Assembly: GCA_937884485.1 (NCBI GenBank)
Contig: CALGCG010000072.1
Location: 1-64,000 of the forward strand
Direction: 5' to 3'
Source: an uncultured Bacteroidales bacterium
GTDB lineage: Bacteria; Bacteroidota; Bacteroidia; Bacteroidales; P3
Length of the DNA: 64,000 bases
The notes beneath the pieces were generated by a model. It was not told the origin of the DNA and made no database searches. It saw nothing but the letters and a program-made list of their open reading frames with translations. Below are positions 34,924-41,909 of the stretch, one piece after another. Position 1 is the first letter of the stretch, and every line of letters begins with the position of its first letter. The position numbers and the translations under genes are program-made.

Positions 34924-35987
34924 TTGTCATTGTATTCGAGTGAAACGAGGATGGGGTAGTGGTCGGAGACGTCGGATTTGATGCGGTGATAGCTCAGGGT
35001 GGAGAATTGGGGCGAATGGAAAACCATGTCGATGCGGAAGCGTGGGAAACTGCCGTTGTAGGTGGTGCAGAAACCGGCACCTTTGTTGCAGTAAGTGTCT
35101 TCGAGATGCTTGGTGATTTGGGTATAGAGCCACGAGGAAGGGATGTCGTTCATGTCGCCTGCCAGGATGAGGGGCATGTTGCACTCGCTGATAAGGGGAT
35201 ACAGTTGGTCGTTCCATTCGTTCTCATGGCGTATGACGGTCTCCTTGGCCTTGTGCATAGTGCTGCGCGATAGGGAATCCAGTTTCAGGTGAGCAATCTG
35301 TTCGATGTCGTTGCGGTCGTCAAGGTTGAAAGCATAGCTGTCCATGTGGACGCATAGCACGCGGAAAGGCTTGTCGCCGTTGAGTATCTCGACCAGGACC
35401 TTCTGTTGGTCTATTCTTTTCACATAGGTGATGGGCAACTTGGAGAAGACCACGGTGCCTCGTGGAGCAGTGTTGGAACCATGGGAGCCGTAGTAGTGGT
35501 TGTAGCCCATCAGTTCAAGGCTGTCGGTGATGCTGATACCTTTGACGGGCAGATATTCCTGCAGGCAGAGCACCATGGGCTGGTATTCGCGCAGCAGGTC
35601 GAGGAATGCTATGGCGTTGCTGTCCTTGGGGACAATTTCGTAGTTGTTGCCGCCGAAGTTGTGCAGGTTAAAGCTGAGCAGGCTCACCATGGTGGGATGG
35701 TCCTCGGCTGGTGGCACCGTGGAGGAGCCTCCAATTTGGAAGAAAAGGCCGATGAAAGTGTAGCGTACGGCGATGGCAGCGGTGGAAACCAGAAAATGCC
35801 ACTTCCCCATGAAAAGCCATAGCAGCAGGAAGAAAATATTAATGCCGAGCATCGGCATATAGCCGTAGGCCAGCACCGACGGCAGAATGTTCTTCGACGG
35901 GGCAATCACTCCCGCCAGGGTGGTAGCAATGAGTCCGATGGCGGCAATGATATTGAGTATCAGTAGTATCGCTCTTATTATTTTCAT
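34920..35987 (-). CDS. Membrane-anchored endonuclease/exonuclease/phosphatase (EEP) family protein
   Basis: A 355-residue protein with two or three N-terminal hydrophobic segments (about 4-85) and a C-terminal EEP domain: SFNLHNFGG, LCLQEYLP (Glu), GDMNDIPSS and SDHYPILVS (final His). These are the metal and catalytic residues of the exonuclease III/DNase I/sphingomyelinase fold. Such membrane-anchored EEP proteins are common in Bacteroidetes and their substrate is unknown. I placed the start at the ATG at 35987; the longer frame upstream is the shadow of aroE. Divergent from aroE. Confidence 0.83.
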   Translation of the reverse strand: MKIIRAILLILNIIAAIGLIATTLAGVIAPSKNILPSVLAYGYMPMLGINIFFLLLWLFMGKWHFLVSTAAIAVRYTFIGLFFQIGGSSTVPPAEDHPTMVSLLSFNLHNFGGNNYEIVPKDSNAIAFLDLLREYQPMVLCLQEYLPVKGISITDSLELMGYNHYYGSHGSNTAPRGTVVFSKLPITYVKRIDQQKVLVEILNGDKPFRVLCVHMDSYAFNLDDRNDIEQIAHLKLDSLSRSTMHKAKETVIRHENEWNDQLYPLISECNMPLILAGDMNDIPSSWLYTQITKHLEDTYCNKGAGFCTTYNGSFPRFRIDMVFHSPQFSTLSYHRIKSDVSDHYPILVSLEYNDK

Positions 35988-36038
35988 AATATTAAAATGC
36001 AAAATTACATTTTTTATCGGGATTTGCAAAATAATTCG

Positions 36039-36046
36039 TATTTTTG
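36039..36046 (+). promoter_or_regulatory. -7 element of aroE promoter
   Basis: TATTTTTG at 36039-36046 matches TAnnTTTG and lies 10 bases before the aroE start, so the transcript would be almost leaderless. A -33 partner is not clear, and the 70 bases between the divergent starts are all that serves both genes. Confidence 0.55.
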
Positions 36047-36056
36047 CAAATCGGAA

Positions 36057-36782
36057 ATGCATCACTATGCGCTCATAGGCAGGCGGCTGGGGCACTCTTA
36101 CTCCCAGCGGTGGTTCGAGGCGAAATTCAAAAGCCTTGGACTGACGGATTGTTTCTACCGGTTGCACGAAATGGAGTCGCTGGATGACTTGCGAGGATGG
36201 GTGGAGCATGAGGGTATAGAGGGTTTCAATGTTACTGTGCCCTTCAAACAGGAAATAATTCCCCTGCTGGATGGCCTGGACGAGACGGCGGCTGCCATTG
36301 GTGCCGTCAACTGTGTCACCGTGCGCCAGGGACATCTCGTGGGCCACAATACCGACGCTCCCGCTTTTCGCGACACGCTCCCTTCCGAGGGCTTCTCCGA
36401 GGCATACATTCTGGGAACAGGAGGCGCTGCCAGTGCGGTGGGTTATGCTTTGAGGCAAGTGGGGGTTCCGTTCCTTTTCGTCAGCCGCAATCCAAAAGGT
36501 TCCAACCAGATAGGCTATGCGCAGCTCGCCGCCCGCAGGTTTTCCCGGCCCGTTCTTTTCGTCAATGCTACGCCGCTGGGCATGTATCCCGATATCGACA
36601 GCACTCCTCTGCCGGCATTTCGCTTTTCCCCTGAAATCTTTGTCTACGACCTTACATATAATCCTTCCCCGACGCGTCTCATGCGCGAGGCCGCCGCATG
36701 CGGCGCCACAGTGAAGGATGGTCTTGAAATGCTGCGCCGCCAGGCCGAGCTTTCGTGGAGCCTCTACACGTCAAAGGTGTAG
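36057..36782 (+). CDS. aroE: Shikimate dehydrogenase
   Basis: A 241-residue enzyme of aromatic amino-acid synthesis, shorter than E. coli AroE (272). The substrate-binding start (MHHYALIGRRLGHSYSQRWF), GFNVTVPFKQEII with the catalytic Lys (about 66), GAVNCV, the NADP-binding LGTGGAASAVGYAL (about 118-131) and FVNATPLGMYPD are present. The ATG at 36057 is chosen because it opens directly with the family N-terminal pattern; an earlier in-frame start at 35997 would add 20 residues of low quality. Confidence 0.92.
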   Translation: MHHYALIGRRLGHSYSQRWFEAKFKSLGLTDCFYRLHEMESLDDLRGWVEHEGIEGFNVTVPFKQEIIPLLDGLDETAAAIGAVNCVTVRQGHLVGHNTDAPAFRDTLPSEGFSEAYILGTGGAASAVGYALRQVGVPFLFVSRNPKGSNQIGYAQLAARRFSRPVLFVNATPLGMYPDIDSTPLPAFRFSPEIFVYDLTYNPSPTRLMREAAACGATVKDGLEMLRRQAELSWSLYTSKV

Positions 36783-36784
36783 TC

Positions 36785-37549
36785 TTATTTGTGGGTGACG
36801 GTGGAGATGTCGGAGACGGGACAGTTGACCACTATGGGGCGGCCGATGTACACGAGGTGGCTGGCGTTTCTGACGGGCACGCGCATGCGCTCGGTGCACC
36901 ACAGTATGGCATGGCTGCCGCCATCGAGGGTTCCCTCTATGCGTTTCACTTCCAGCTTTTCGGCATCCAGGTTTGAGCCTTCAATCATGCTCATCTCCAT
37001 TTTGAGAAGAGCTCGTCCTCGCAGCTCGGTCGTTGAAGCTCCGCTGAGGTTGAGGAAAACATTGTCCACTGCCACATGGGCTTTCAGGTCTGTGGCTCCT
37101 GCCTGTTCGATGCTCACCTGCTTGCCTTCGAAGCTTCCCCGCAGGGTGGAATTGCCTGTGAGGTATATCTCCAGCGCCTCGCGCTGCAGCTTGCCCATTT
37201 GGAGGTTGGCGGCGCCATTGAGCTCGATGTATTGTACGCTCGTCCGGGCGGGTACGAGTACCTGCGGGCGCTCCTTGAGTTTTTTTTTGACATCCCTGCG
37301 CATGGCGATGCGGAGGGTGCCGTTCTCCTGCTCCACTGTCAGGTGTTTCCGCACCGCCTCGGGAGCATAGATGCGAATGTCTTTTACGGTATCCGTCAGC
37401 GTCACGTCGAAGGCGGTGTGGACAATCAGCCGCTCATAGTCGCCTTGCAGGGCAATTGACTGGTATTTCACTTTCGGTGCGGCGGCAGAACCCATGGTGG
37501 CCAGTGCCACGGCCACTACGGCCATCATGATCAGAATCCCTTTTTTCAT
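36785..37549 (-). CDS. DUF2807 (GIN-domain) exported protein
   Basis: A 254-residue protein with a signal peptide (about 1-22). It has repeating beta-helical strands of the DUF2807 head-GIN type, with recurring short patterns (IELNGAANLQM, LYLTGNSTLRG-like IYLTGNSTLRGSF, LNLSGASTTELRG, GTLDGGSHAI). Proteins of this family are called putative autotransporter adhesins, but their actual role is unknown. Monocistronic or grouped with the next gene on the same strand (16-base gap). Confidence 0.75.
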   Translation of the reverse strand: MKKGILIMMAVVAVALATMGSAAAPKVKYQSIALQGDYERLIVHTAFDVTLTDTVKDIRIYAPEAVRKHLTVEQENGTLRIAMRRDVKKKLKERPQVLVPARTSVQYIELNGAANLQMGKLQREALEIYLTGNSTLRGSFEGKQVSIEQAGATDLKAHVAVDNVFLNLSGASTTELRGRALLKMEMSMIEGSNLDAEKLEVKRIEGTLDGGSHAILWCTERMRVPVRNASHLVYIGRPIVVNCPVSDISTVTHK

Positions 37550-37565
37550 ATTCTCTTTTTTGTTT

Positions 37566-38231
37566 TTAGTTCGTAAAGACGTATCTCACAATGTTGCTCC
37601 CCATGCGCAGCGCCTTCTGCCGTGTGGCCTGGCTGTCGTTGTGCACGTCGGGGTCCTCCCAGCCGTCGCCGAGGTCGCACTCCCACGTGAAGAAGCACAC
37701 CAGCCGCCCTTCCCATATCAGGCCGTAGCCCTTGGGCGGCAGGTTGTCGTGTTCGTGTATCTTCGGCAGCCCGTTGGGGAACTGGTATTTCTGGTGGTAG
37801 ATGGGGTGCGAGAAGGGCAGCTCCACCCACTCCAGCTCCGGGAACACCTTCTTCATCATCGGCATGACGTACTCCTTCATGCCGTAGTTGTCGTCGATGT
37901 GGAGGAATCCGCCGCCGACGAGGTAGCAGCGCAGGTTCTGCGCCTCGCGGTCGCTGAAGACCACGTTGCCGTGGCCCGTCATGTGCAGCAGGGGGTAGTT
38001 GAAGATCTCGGCGCTGCCCACGTCCACGGTGGCATAGTCTGCCTTGAGGCCCATCTGCTGGTCCTGGTTGCAGAAGGCTATGAGGTTGGTGAGCGACGTG
38101 GGGTTGGCGTACCAGTCGCCCCCGCCGCCATACTTCAGCAGGGCCAGCTGCGGCTGGGCGCCAGCCTTGCCTATGAGTCCCATAAGCCCTATAAGTGCTA
38201 TAAGTCCTATGTGTTTTATTCTTCTTTTCAT
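37566..38231 (-). CDS. DUF4159 secreted protein
   Basis: A 221-residue protein with a signal peptide made largely of short IGL/LIG repeats (HIGLIALIGLMGLIGKAGAQ), encoded by 9-base repeats of the CCTATAAG type at about 38170-38210. The mature part has the DUF4159 pattern (LLKYGGGGDWYANPTSL, PLLHMTGHGN, GGGFLHIDDNYG, FSHPIYH, FTWECDLGDGWED). DUF4159 is a glutamine-amidotransferase-like fold of unknown role. The start at ATG 38231 overlaps rsmE by 4 bases. Confidence 0.78.
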   Translation of the reverse strand: MKRRIKHIGLIALIGLMGLIGKAGAQPQLALLKYGGGGDWYANPTSLTNLIAFCNQDQQMGLKADYATVDVGSAEIFNYPLLHMTGHGNVVFSDREAQNLRCYLVGGGFLHIDDNYGMKEYVMPMMKKVFPELEWVELPFSHPIYHQKYQFPNGLPKIHEHDNLPPKGYGLIWEGRLVCFFTWECDLGDGWEDPDVHNDSQATRQKALRMGSNIVRYVFTN

Positions 38232-38971
38232 TTGTTGCAGTCGTTGGTTATGCTGAACGCCACAGCGGCATACAGCGCCGCCGTCTCGGTGCGCAGGCGG
38301 CTGGGGCCGAGGCTCACGGGCTTGAATCCGCACTGCAGCGCCAGGTCTATCTCCTCCTGCGAGAAGTCGCCTTCGGGGCCTATCAGCACCACAGCGTCGC
38401 GCCCGGCCTCCAGGACCGAGCCCAGCGGTGTGCGCGGCTGGTCGGCCTCGCAGTGGGCAATGAATCGGAGCGCCGGCGTCTCGCCGGCAAAGGTGCGCAG
38501 CCACTCCCGCAGTTTCACGGCAGGATTGATGCGCGGCAGCGTCAGGTGCAGGCTCTGCTTCATGGCGCTCAGGGCCAGACGTTCCAGGCGGTCGGTCTTC
38601 AGGAACGAACGCTCCGAGTGGTCGCAGTCCAGCAGGGTAATCTCTCCCACGCCCACTTCCACGGCTTTCTCCACCAGCCACTCCATGCGCGACGGGTTCT
38701 TTGTCGGAGCCACCGCCAAATGTAGAGACGCAGCACGCTGCGTCTCAGATGCCGACATCGCTTGAGGAGACGCAACATGCTGTGTCTCTACGGTGCAGGC
38801 CTTGTCGCTGGCTTCCACCACCCGGCACTCGTACAGGTGCCCCTGGCCGTCGGTGACGTGCAGGGTGTCGCCCTCGCGCAGGCGCAGCACGCGCACCGCG
38901 TGGCGGCTCTCCTCGGCATCCAGTGTGGCGTAGCCCTCGGGCGTTATATCTTTGCAATAGAACAGATTCAC
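38228..38971 (-). CDS. rsmE: 16S rRNA (uracil-1498-N3)-methyltransferase with repeat insert
   Basis: A 247-residue SPOUT methyltransferase. The N-terminal PUA-like domain (about 1-58, SRHAVRVLRLREGDTL) and the C-terminal SPOUT knot (VLIGPEGDFSQEEIDLAL, SLGPSRLRTETAALYA) are both present, and APTKNPSRMEWLVEKAVEVG is normal. The linker between them (about residues 59-84) is encoded by a palindromic repeat and is longer than usual. Start codon is GTG at 38971, supported by the family-like N-terminus (NLFYCKDI). Overlaps the DUF4159 gene by 4 bases. Confidence 0.9.
   Translation of the reverse strand: MNLFYCKDITPEGYATLDAEESRHAVRVLRLREGDTLHVTDGQGHLYECRVVEASDKACTVETQHVASPQAMSASETQRAASLHLAVAPTKNPSRMEWLVEKAVEVGVGEITLLDCDHSERSFLKTDRLERLALSAMKQSLHLTLPRINPAVKLREWLRTFAGETPALRFIAHCEADQPRTPLGSVLEAGRDAVVLIGPEGDFSQEEIDLALQCGFKPVSLGPSRLRTETAALYAAVAFSITNDCNK
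38720..38796. repeat. Palindromic repeat inserted in rsmE coding sequence
   Basis: GTAGAGACGCAGCACGCTGC opens the element (about 38722), followed by GTCTC, an about 20-base spacer, then GAGACGCAACATGC and GTGTCTCTAC closing it. The outer GTAGAGAC/GTCTCTAC ends are reverse complements and two smaller hairpins are nested inside. It falls in frame with rsmE. Confidence 0.75.
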
Positions 38972-39000
38972 GATTACCCTGTTTTAAACCAATAAACCAA

Positions 39001-40182
39001 TCAACATATCATCCCCGTGGCCAGCACCAGGTGGGCCTCCTTGTCGTAGATGGTGGCGTACTGGCCGGCGGCGATGCCCTGTATCGGCTCGCCGCTCTCG
39101 ATGACGACCAGCCCGTCGTCCGTCCGGTGCAACACTCCGGGGTGGAACTCCGGCGTGTGGCGTATCTTGAACGTCATCTCCACCTCGCCTTCCGGCAGGT
39201 GGTCCAGCAGCGCTCCGCAGCAGCTCCCCTCCACGGGGGAGGTTGAGGGCTTGGGCCACTTCCCGCTCAGCAGGTGGAACCCCATCAGCCTGATGCGGTC
39301 GCCGTACTGCTCCTTGGGGTCGTAGCCTTGCGACACATAGAGCACGTTCTCCTCCACGTCCTTCCTCACCACAAACCACGGCCCTCCGCTGAGGTAGAGC
39401 CCTTTGCGCTGGCCGATGGTGTGGAACCAGTAGCCCTTGTGGGTGCCGAGCACGCGGCCCGTCTCCAGCTCCACAATCTTGCCCTCGCGTTCGCCCAGGT
39501 AGCGGCGGATGAAGTCGTTGTAGTTGATCTTGCCCAGGAAGCAGATGCCCTGCGAGTCCTTGCGCGTGGCGCTGGGCAGGCCCGCCTTGGCGGCAATCTC
39601 CCTCACCTCGCTCTTCCTCATCCCCCCGATGGGGAACATCAGCTTGCTGATTTGCTCGTAGCTCAGCTGCGAGAGGAAGTCCGTTTGGTCCTTCACCGGG
39701 TCCTTGGCGGTGGCCAGGAAGGTGACGAGTGGAGAGTGGAGAGTGGAGAGCGGAGAACATGCTGCCGCGCCGGCCGGATTTTCAATTTTCAATTTTAAAT
39801 TTTCAATTTGCGCATAGTGTCCCGTGGCGATGCGGTCATAGTCCTTGCCGCGACGGTCGTTGAAGGCGCCGAACTTGATGAGCTTGTTGCACATCACGTC
39901 GGGGTTCGGCGTCAGCCCTTGGCGCACGCTCTCTATGGTGTAGCACACCACGTTGTCCCAGTACTCCTTGTGCAGGTTCACCTCCTCGAAGCGGCATCCG
40001 TAGTGGTGGGCTATCCACTGTGTGATCTCTATGTCCTCCTCGGCGGGGCAGTCGATGTAGCCCTCCTCGTCCTCCATTCCGATGCGGATATAGAAGATGT
40101 CGGGCGTCACGCCCTGCTCCTTCAGCAGGTGCACCACCACCGAGCTGTCCACGCCCCCGGATACCAATGCTGCAATGTTCAT
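39001..40182 (-). CDS. mnmA: tRNA-specific 2-thiouridylase with two in-frame repeat insertions
   Basis: A 393-residue enzyme that thiolates U34 of tRNA Lys, Glu and Gln. PP-loop SGGVDSSVV (about 8-16), first catalytic Cys in NPDVMCNKLIKFGAF, second in DSQGICFLGKI, and GYDPKEQYGDR toward the C-terminus are all present. Two stretches look foreign. One, about residues 125-152 (ENLKLKIENP, then PLSTLHSPLV), is coded by simple TTTTCAATTTTC and CTCTCCACT repeats. Another around residue 315 (PSTSPVEGS) is coded by a C/G-rich palindrome. Both are in frame and in loop regions. Confidence 0.92.
   Translation of the reverse strand: MNIAALVSGGVDSSVVVHLLKEQGVTPDIFYIRIGMEDEEGYIDCPAEEDIEITQWIAHHYGCRFEEVNLHKEYWDNVVCYTIESVRQGLTPNPDVMCNKLIKFGAFNDRRGKDYDRIATGHYAQIENLKLKIENPAGAAACSPLSTLHSPLVTFLATAKDPVKDQTDFLSQLSYEQISKLMFPIGGMRKSEVREIAAKAGLPSATRKDSQGICFLGKINYNDFIRRYLGEREGKIVELETGRVLGTHKGYWFHTIGQRKGLYLSGGPWFVVRKDVEENVLYVSQGYDPKEQYGDRIRLMGFHLLSGKWPKPSTSPVEGSCCGALLDHLPEGEVEMTFKIRHTPEFHPGVLHRTDDGLVVIESGEPIQGIAAGQYATIYDKEAHLVLATGMIC
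39224..39248. repeat. C/G palindrome inside mnmA
   Basis: CTCCCCTCCACGGGGGAGG with a trailing TTGAGG: a short self-complementary repeat of a type often seen between genes in Bacteroidetes, here read in frame as part of mnmA (about residues 312-320). Confidence 0.5.
39727..39810. repeat. Simple-repeat insert inside mnmA
   Basis: GAGTGGAGAGTGGAGAGTGG at 39728 and TTTTCAATTTTCAATTTTAA at 39778 are typical intergenic spacer repeats of this phylum. Here they lie inside an otherwise normal mnmA, adding about 28 residues between PP-loop domain segments without breaking the frame. Confidence 0.65.
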
Positions 40183-40300
40183 TTCCTTTTATCTCTTTTC
40201 CCTGTATAACGGCGCAGCCGTCAGAATATTGTAGGAGGGGTCGATAAAATCATCATCCCCATGGTCGCAAGCAGGGAGCTTGCCGAAATATGGATGCACT
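40183..40300. other. Short intergenic stretch
   Basis: The 118 bases between mnmA and the T9SS protein gene show no gene. GGATAAAATC-type sequence is weak; I see no clear terminator. Confidence 0.4.
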
Positions 40301-41521
40301 CTACATGAGTACCACACGTTGCGTCGCCGTACCCGTATCAGTGGACAGTCGCAGAATGTACACACCTCTGTGTAGGGCGGAAACATCGAGCGTCGAGCGT
40401 CGGCATCCTGCCGGCAGGTCGCGGCTCATCACCTCGTGCCCTTCAAGGTCTATCAGTTGCAGTCGTCCTCCCTCGCCCTCCACGGTGAGGCTCCCCGTCG
40501 CTGGGTTTGGAAAAACCTTCAGATGTGCGTTGGCGCCATCCACGAAAGGTATGCCAGCCCTGCCGAGGGACACCGAGGGACTCCATTGCGCCCAGGTGCG
40601 CCCTCCGGGACGATAGCAGCGAGCTTGAATGCTGAGTTCGTAGTGCTCGTTGGGGTTGAGCCCGCAGTAGGTATGGGCGGTGGTGTCAAGGGTGTCGTAC
40701 CTTTCGCCCGAAGGCCCTTCAAGGTGCGCTACCCAGAGGTCCTGCCATGGCAGGCTGTCCCATACTGCGTGGATGCATCCGGTAGAATCTGCCGTCACCG
40801 ATATGCTTTCAACCGCCCTGCACTCCGGCTCAATGATAAGGAAAATCTCGGGTAACTCACGGTCAAGCGTATCGTCCTCCCATCCGGAGTCTCTCCTCAG
40901 TTTGTAAGGATAGTTCCCAATGTGGTATGGAGCATTGTGCAATTCGTGGATATATGAGAAATTTGCCGTATAATTATTCGAGTTACGAATCTCGTAGAAT
41001 CCAAGGTAGAAATCGCCATCCACCTCAACGGGAGTATCAAAGTAAGCATATTTGAGAAACATTTGGGGAATCGGTATTGCTAGAATGAAATTTGTGTGCA
41101 TCGTCTTTTTCCCGGGCAAATCTAATAGATGATAATTGGTATCAGAAGTCCATTCATAAAAATAAGCGCTAAAGTATCCGCTATGAGTTTCAGCAAGTTT
41201 TGTTTTTAAATCAGATTCATACAAAGACAGACAATATGAGTGTTCTATTGTGGCCGGCAAATATCCCCACGCTATACCGACGGCTCTAAGTGGAGTGTCG
41301 GTGTGTTGGTAAAAGGCGATTTCTTTGGGTCGGTTATCGCGAGATTTTTCGGTAATGTAATCCTCCACCATGCATGTGTCCCCATTGTAAGCAACGCCGA
41401 CAGAGTCCCATCTGTATTTGTACAAGAACGGATAATCTTCCCATGAGGGATATTGTGCTTGCGTAGAGCAAACACAAACAAACAAGGCAACGATTAATAA
41501 TGCTTTCTTTTTTAGCGACAT
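40301..41521 (-). CDS. Secreted protein with T9SS type A sorting domain
   Basis: A 406-residue protein. Signal peptide about 1-22 (ALLIVALFVCVCSTQAQ), a central region of unknown fold rich in Tyr and Asp (about 25-230), a fibronectin type III-like segment (about 240-320: CIHAVWDSLPW, YCGLNPNEHYELSIQA), and a C-terminal Por/T9SS type A sorting domain (LKVFPNPATGSLTVEG ... GVYILRLSTDTGTATQRVVLM). It is expected to be exported across the outer membrane. Lower GC in its 5' half than in its 3' half, possibly a recombined N-terminal module. Confidence 0.82.
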   Translation of the reverse strand: MSLKKKALLIVALFVCVCSTQAQYPSWEDYPFLYKYRWDSVGVAYNGDTCMVEDYITEKSRDNRPKEIAFYQHTDTPLRAVGIAWGYLPATIEHSYCLSLYESDLKTKLAETHSGYFSAYFYEWTSDTNYHLLDLPGKKTMHTNFILAIPIPQMFLKYAYFDTPVEVDGDFYLGFYEIRNSNNYTANFSYIHELHNAPYHIGNYPYKLRRDSGWEDDTLDRELPEIFLIIEPECRAVESISVTADSTGCIHAVWDSLPWQDLWVAHLEGPSGERYDTLDTTAHTYCGLNPNEHYELSIQARCYRPGGRTWAQWSPSVSLGRAGIPFVDGANAHLKVFPNPATGSLTVEGEGGRLQLIDLEGHEVMSRDLPAGCRRSTLDVSALHRGVYILRLSTDTGTATQRVVLM

Positions 41522-41704
41522 TCTTTCTATATTTATCTAGTTGGTTGATTGTGTGGGTTTTGTAATAATACGAAAGATTCTCTTTCTCTTGCAAATATAA
41601 AAGAATTTTCTGAAAAGAAGAAAAAAATCAAACACAATTAAAGTAAAATACAGTAAAAAAATATTTGTGAATGATATGTGTCAAAGAGGTGTTTTGTTCG
41701 ACTG
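41522..41704. other. AT-rich intergenic stretch between divergent genes
   Basis: 183 bases, very AT-rich, no gene. It must hold the promoter of the T9SS gene; no good TAnnTTTG was found within 60 bases of its start. Confidence 0.4.
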
Positions 41705-41791
41705 TTCTTATATAGTATTCATATAGTTCTCATATAGTTCTTATATACAGTATATGAATACTATATGAGAACTATATGAATACTATATGAC
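41705..41791. repeat. Long palindrome of 11-base units (copy 3)
   Basis: Four 11-base units per arm (TTCTTATATAG, TATTCATATAG, TTCTCATATAG, TTCTTATATAC) meeting at TATAC-A-GTATA. This copy lies between two divergent genes (T9SS protein and recJ), lacks the G/C flanks of the other copies, and is shorter. Confidence 0.82.
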
Positions 41792-41864
41792 ATGGGTCGA
41801 GGTTGGGGCTTGTTTGGTAGAAGGGCGACAGGGCTTTCTTTTTTTTCCGTTGTTGAAATTTTTT

Positions 41865-41896
41865 TTTGCACAAATCGGAAAAAGGTCGTATCTTTA
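41865..41896 (+). promoter_or_regulatory. Bacteroidota-type promoter of recJ
   Basis: TTTG at 41865-41868, 20 bases, TATCTTTA at 41889-41896 (one mismatch to TAnnTTTG), 13 bases before the recJ start. Confidence 0.72.
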
Positions 41897-41909
41897 CACC
41901 CAGAAAAAT

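Noticed and set aside
41787..41909. RecJ start at 41787
   Set aside because: The extension reads through promoter elements and low-complexity DNA; the ATG at 41910 follows the promoter with a family-like N-terminus.
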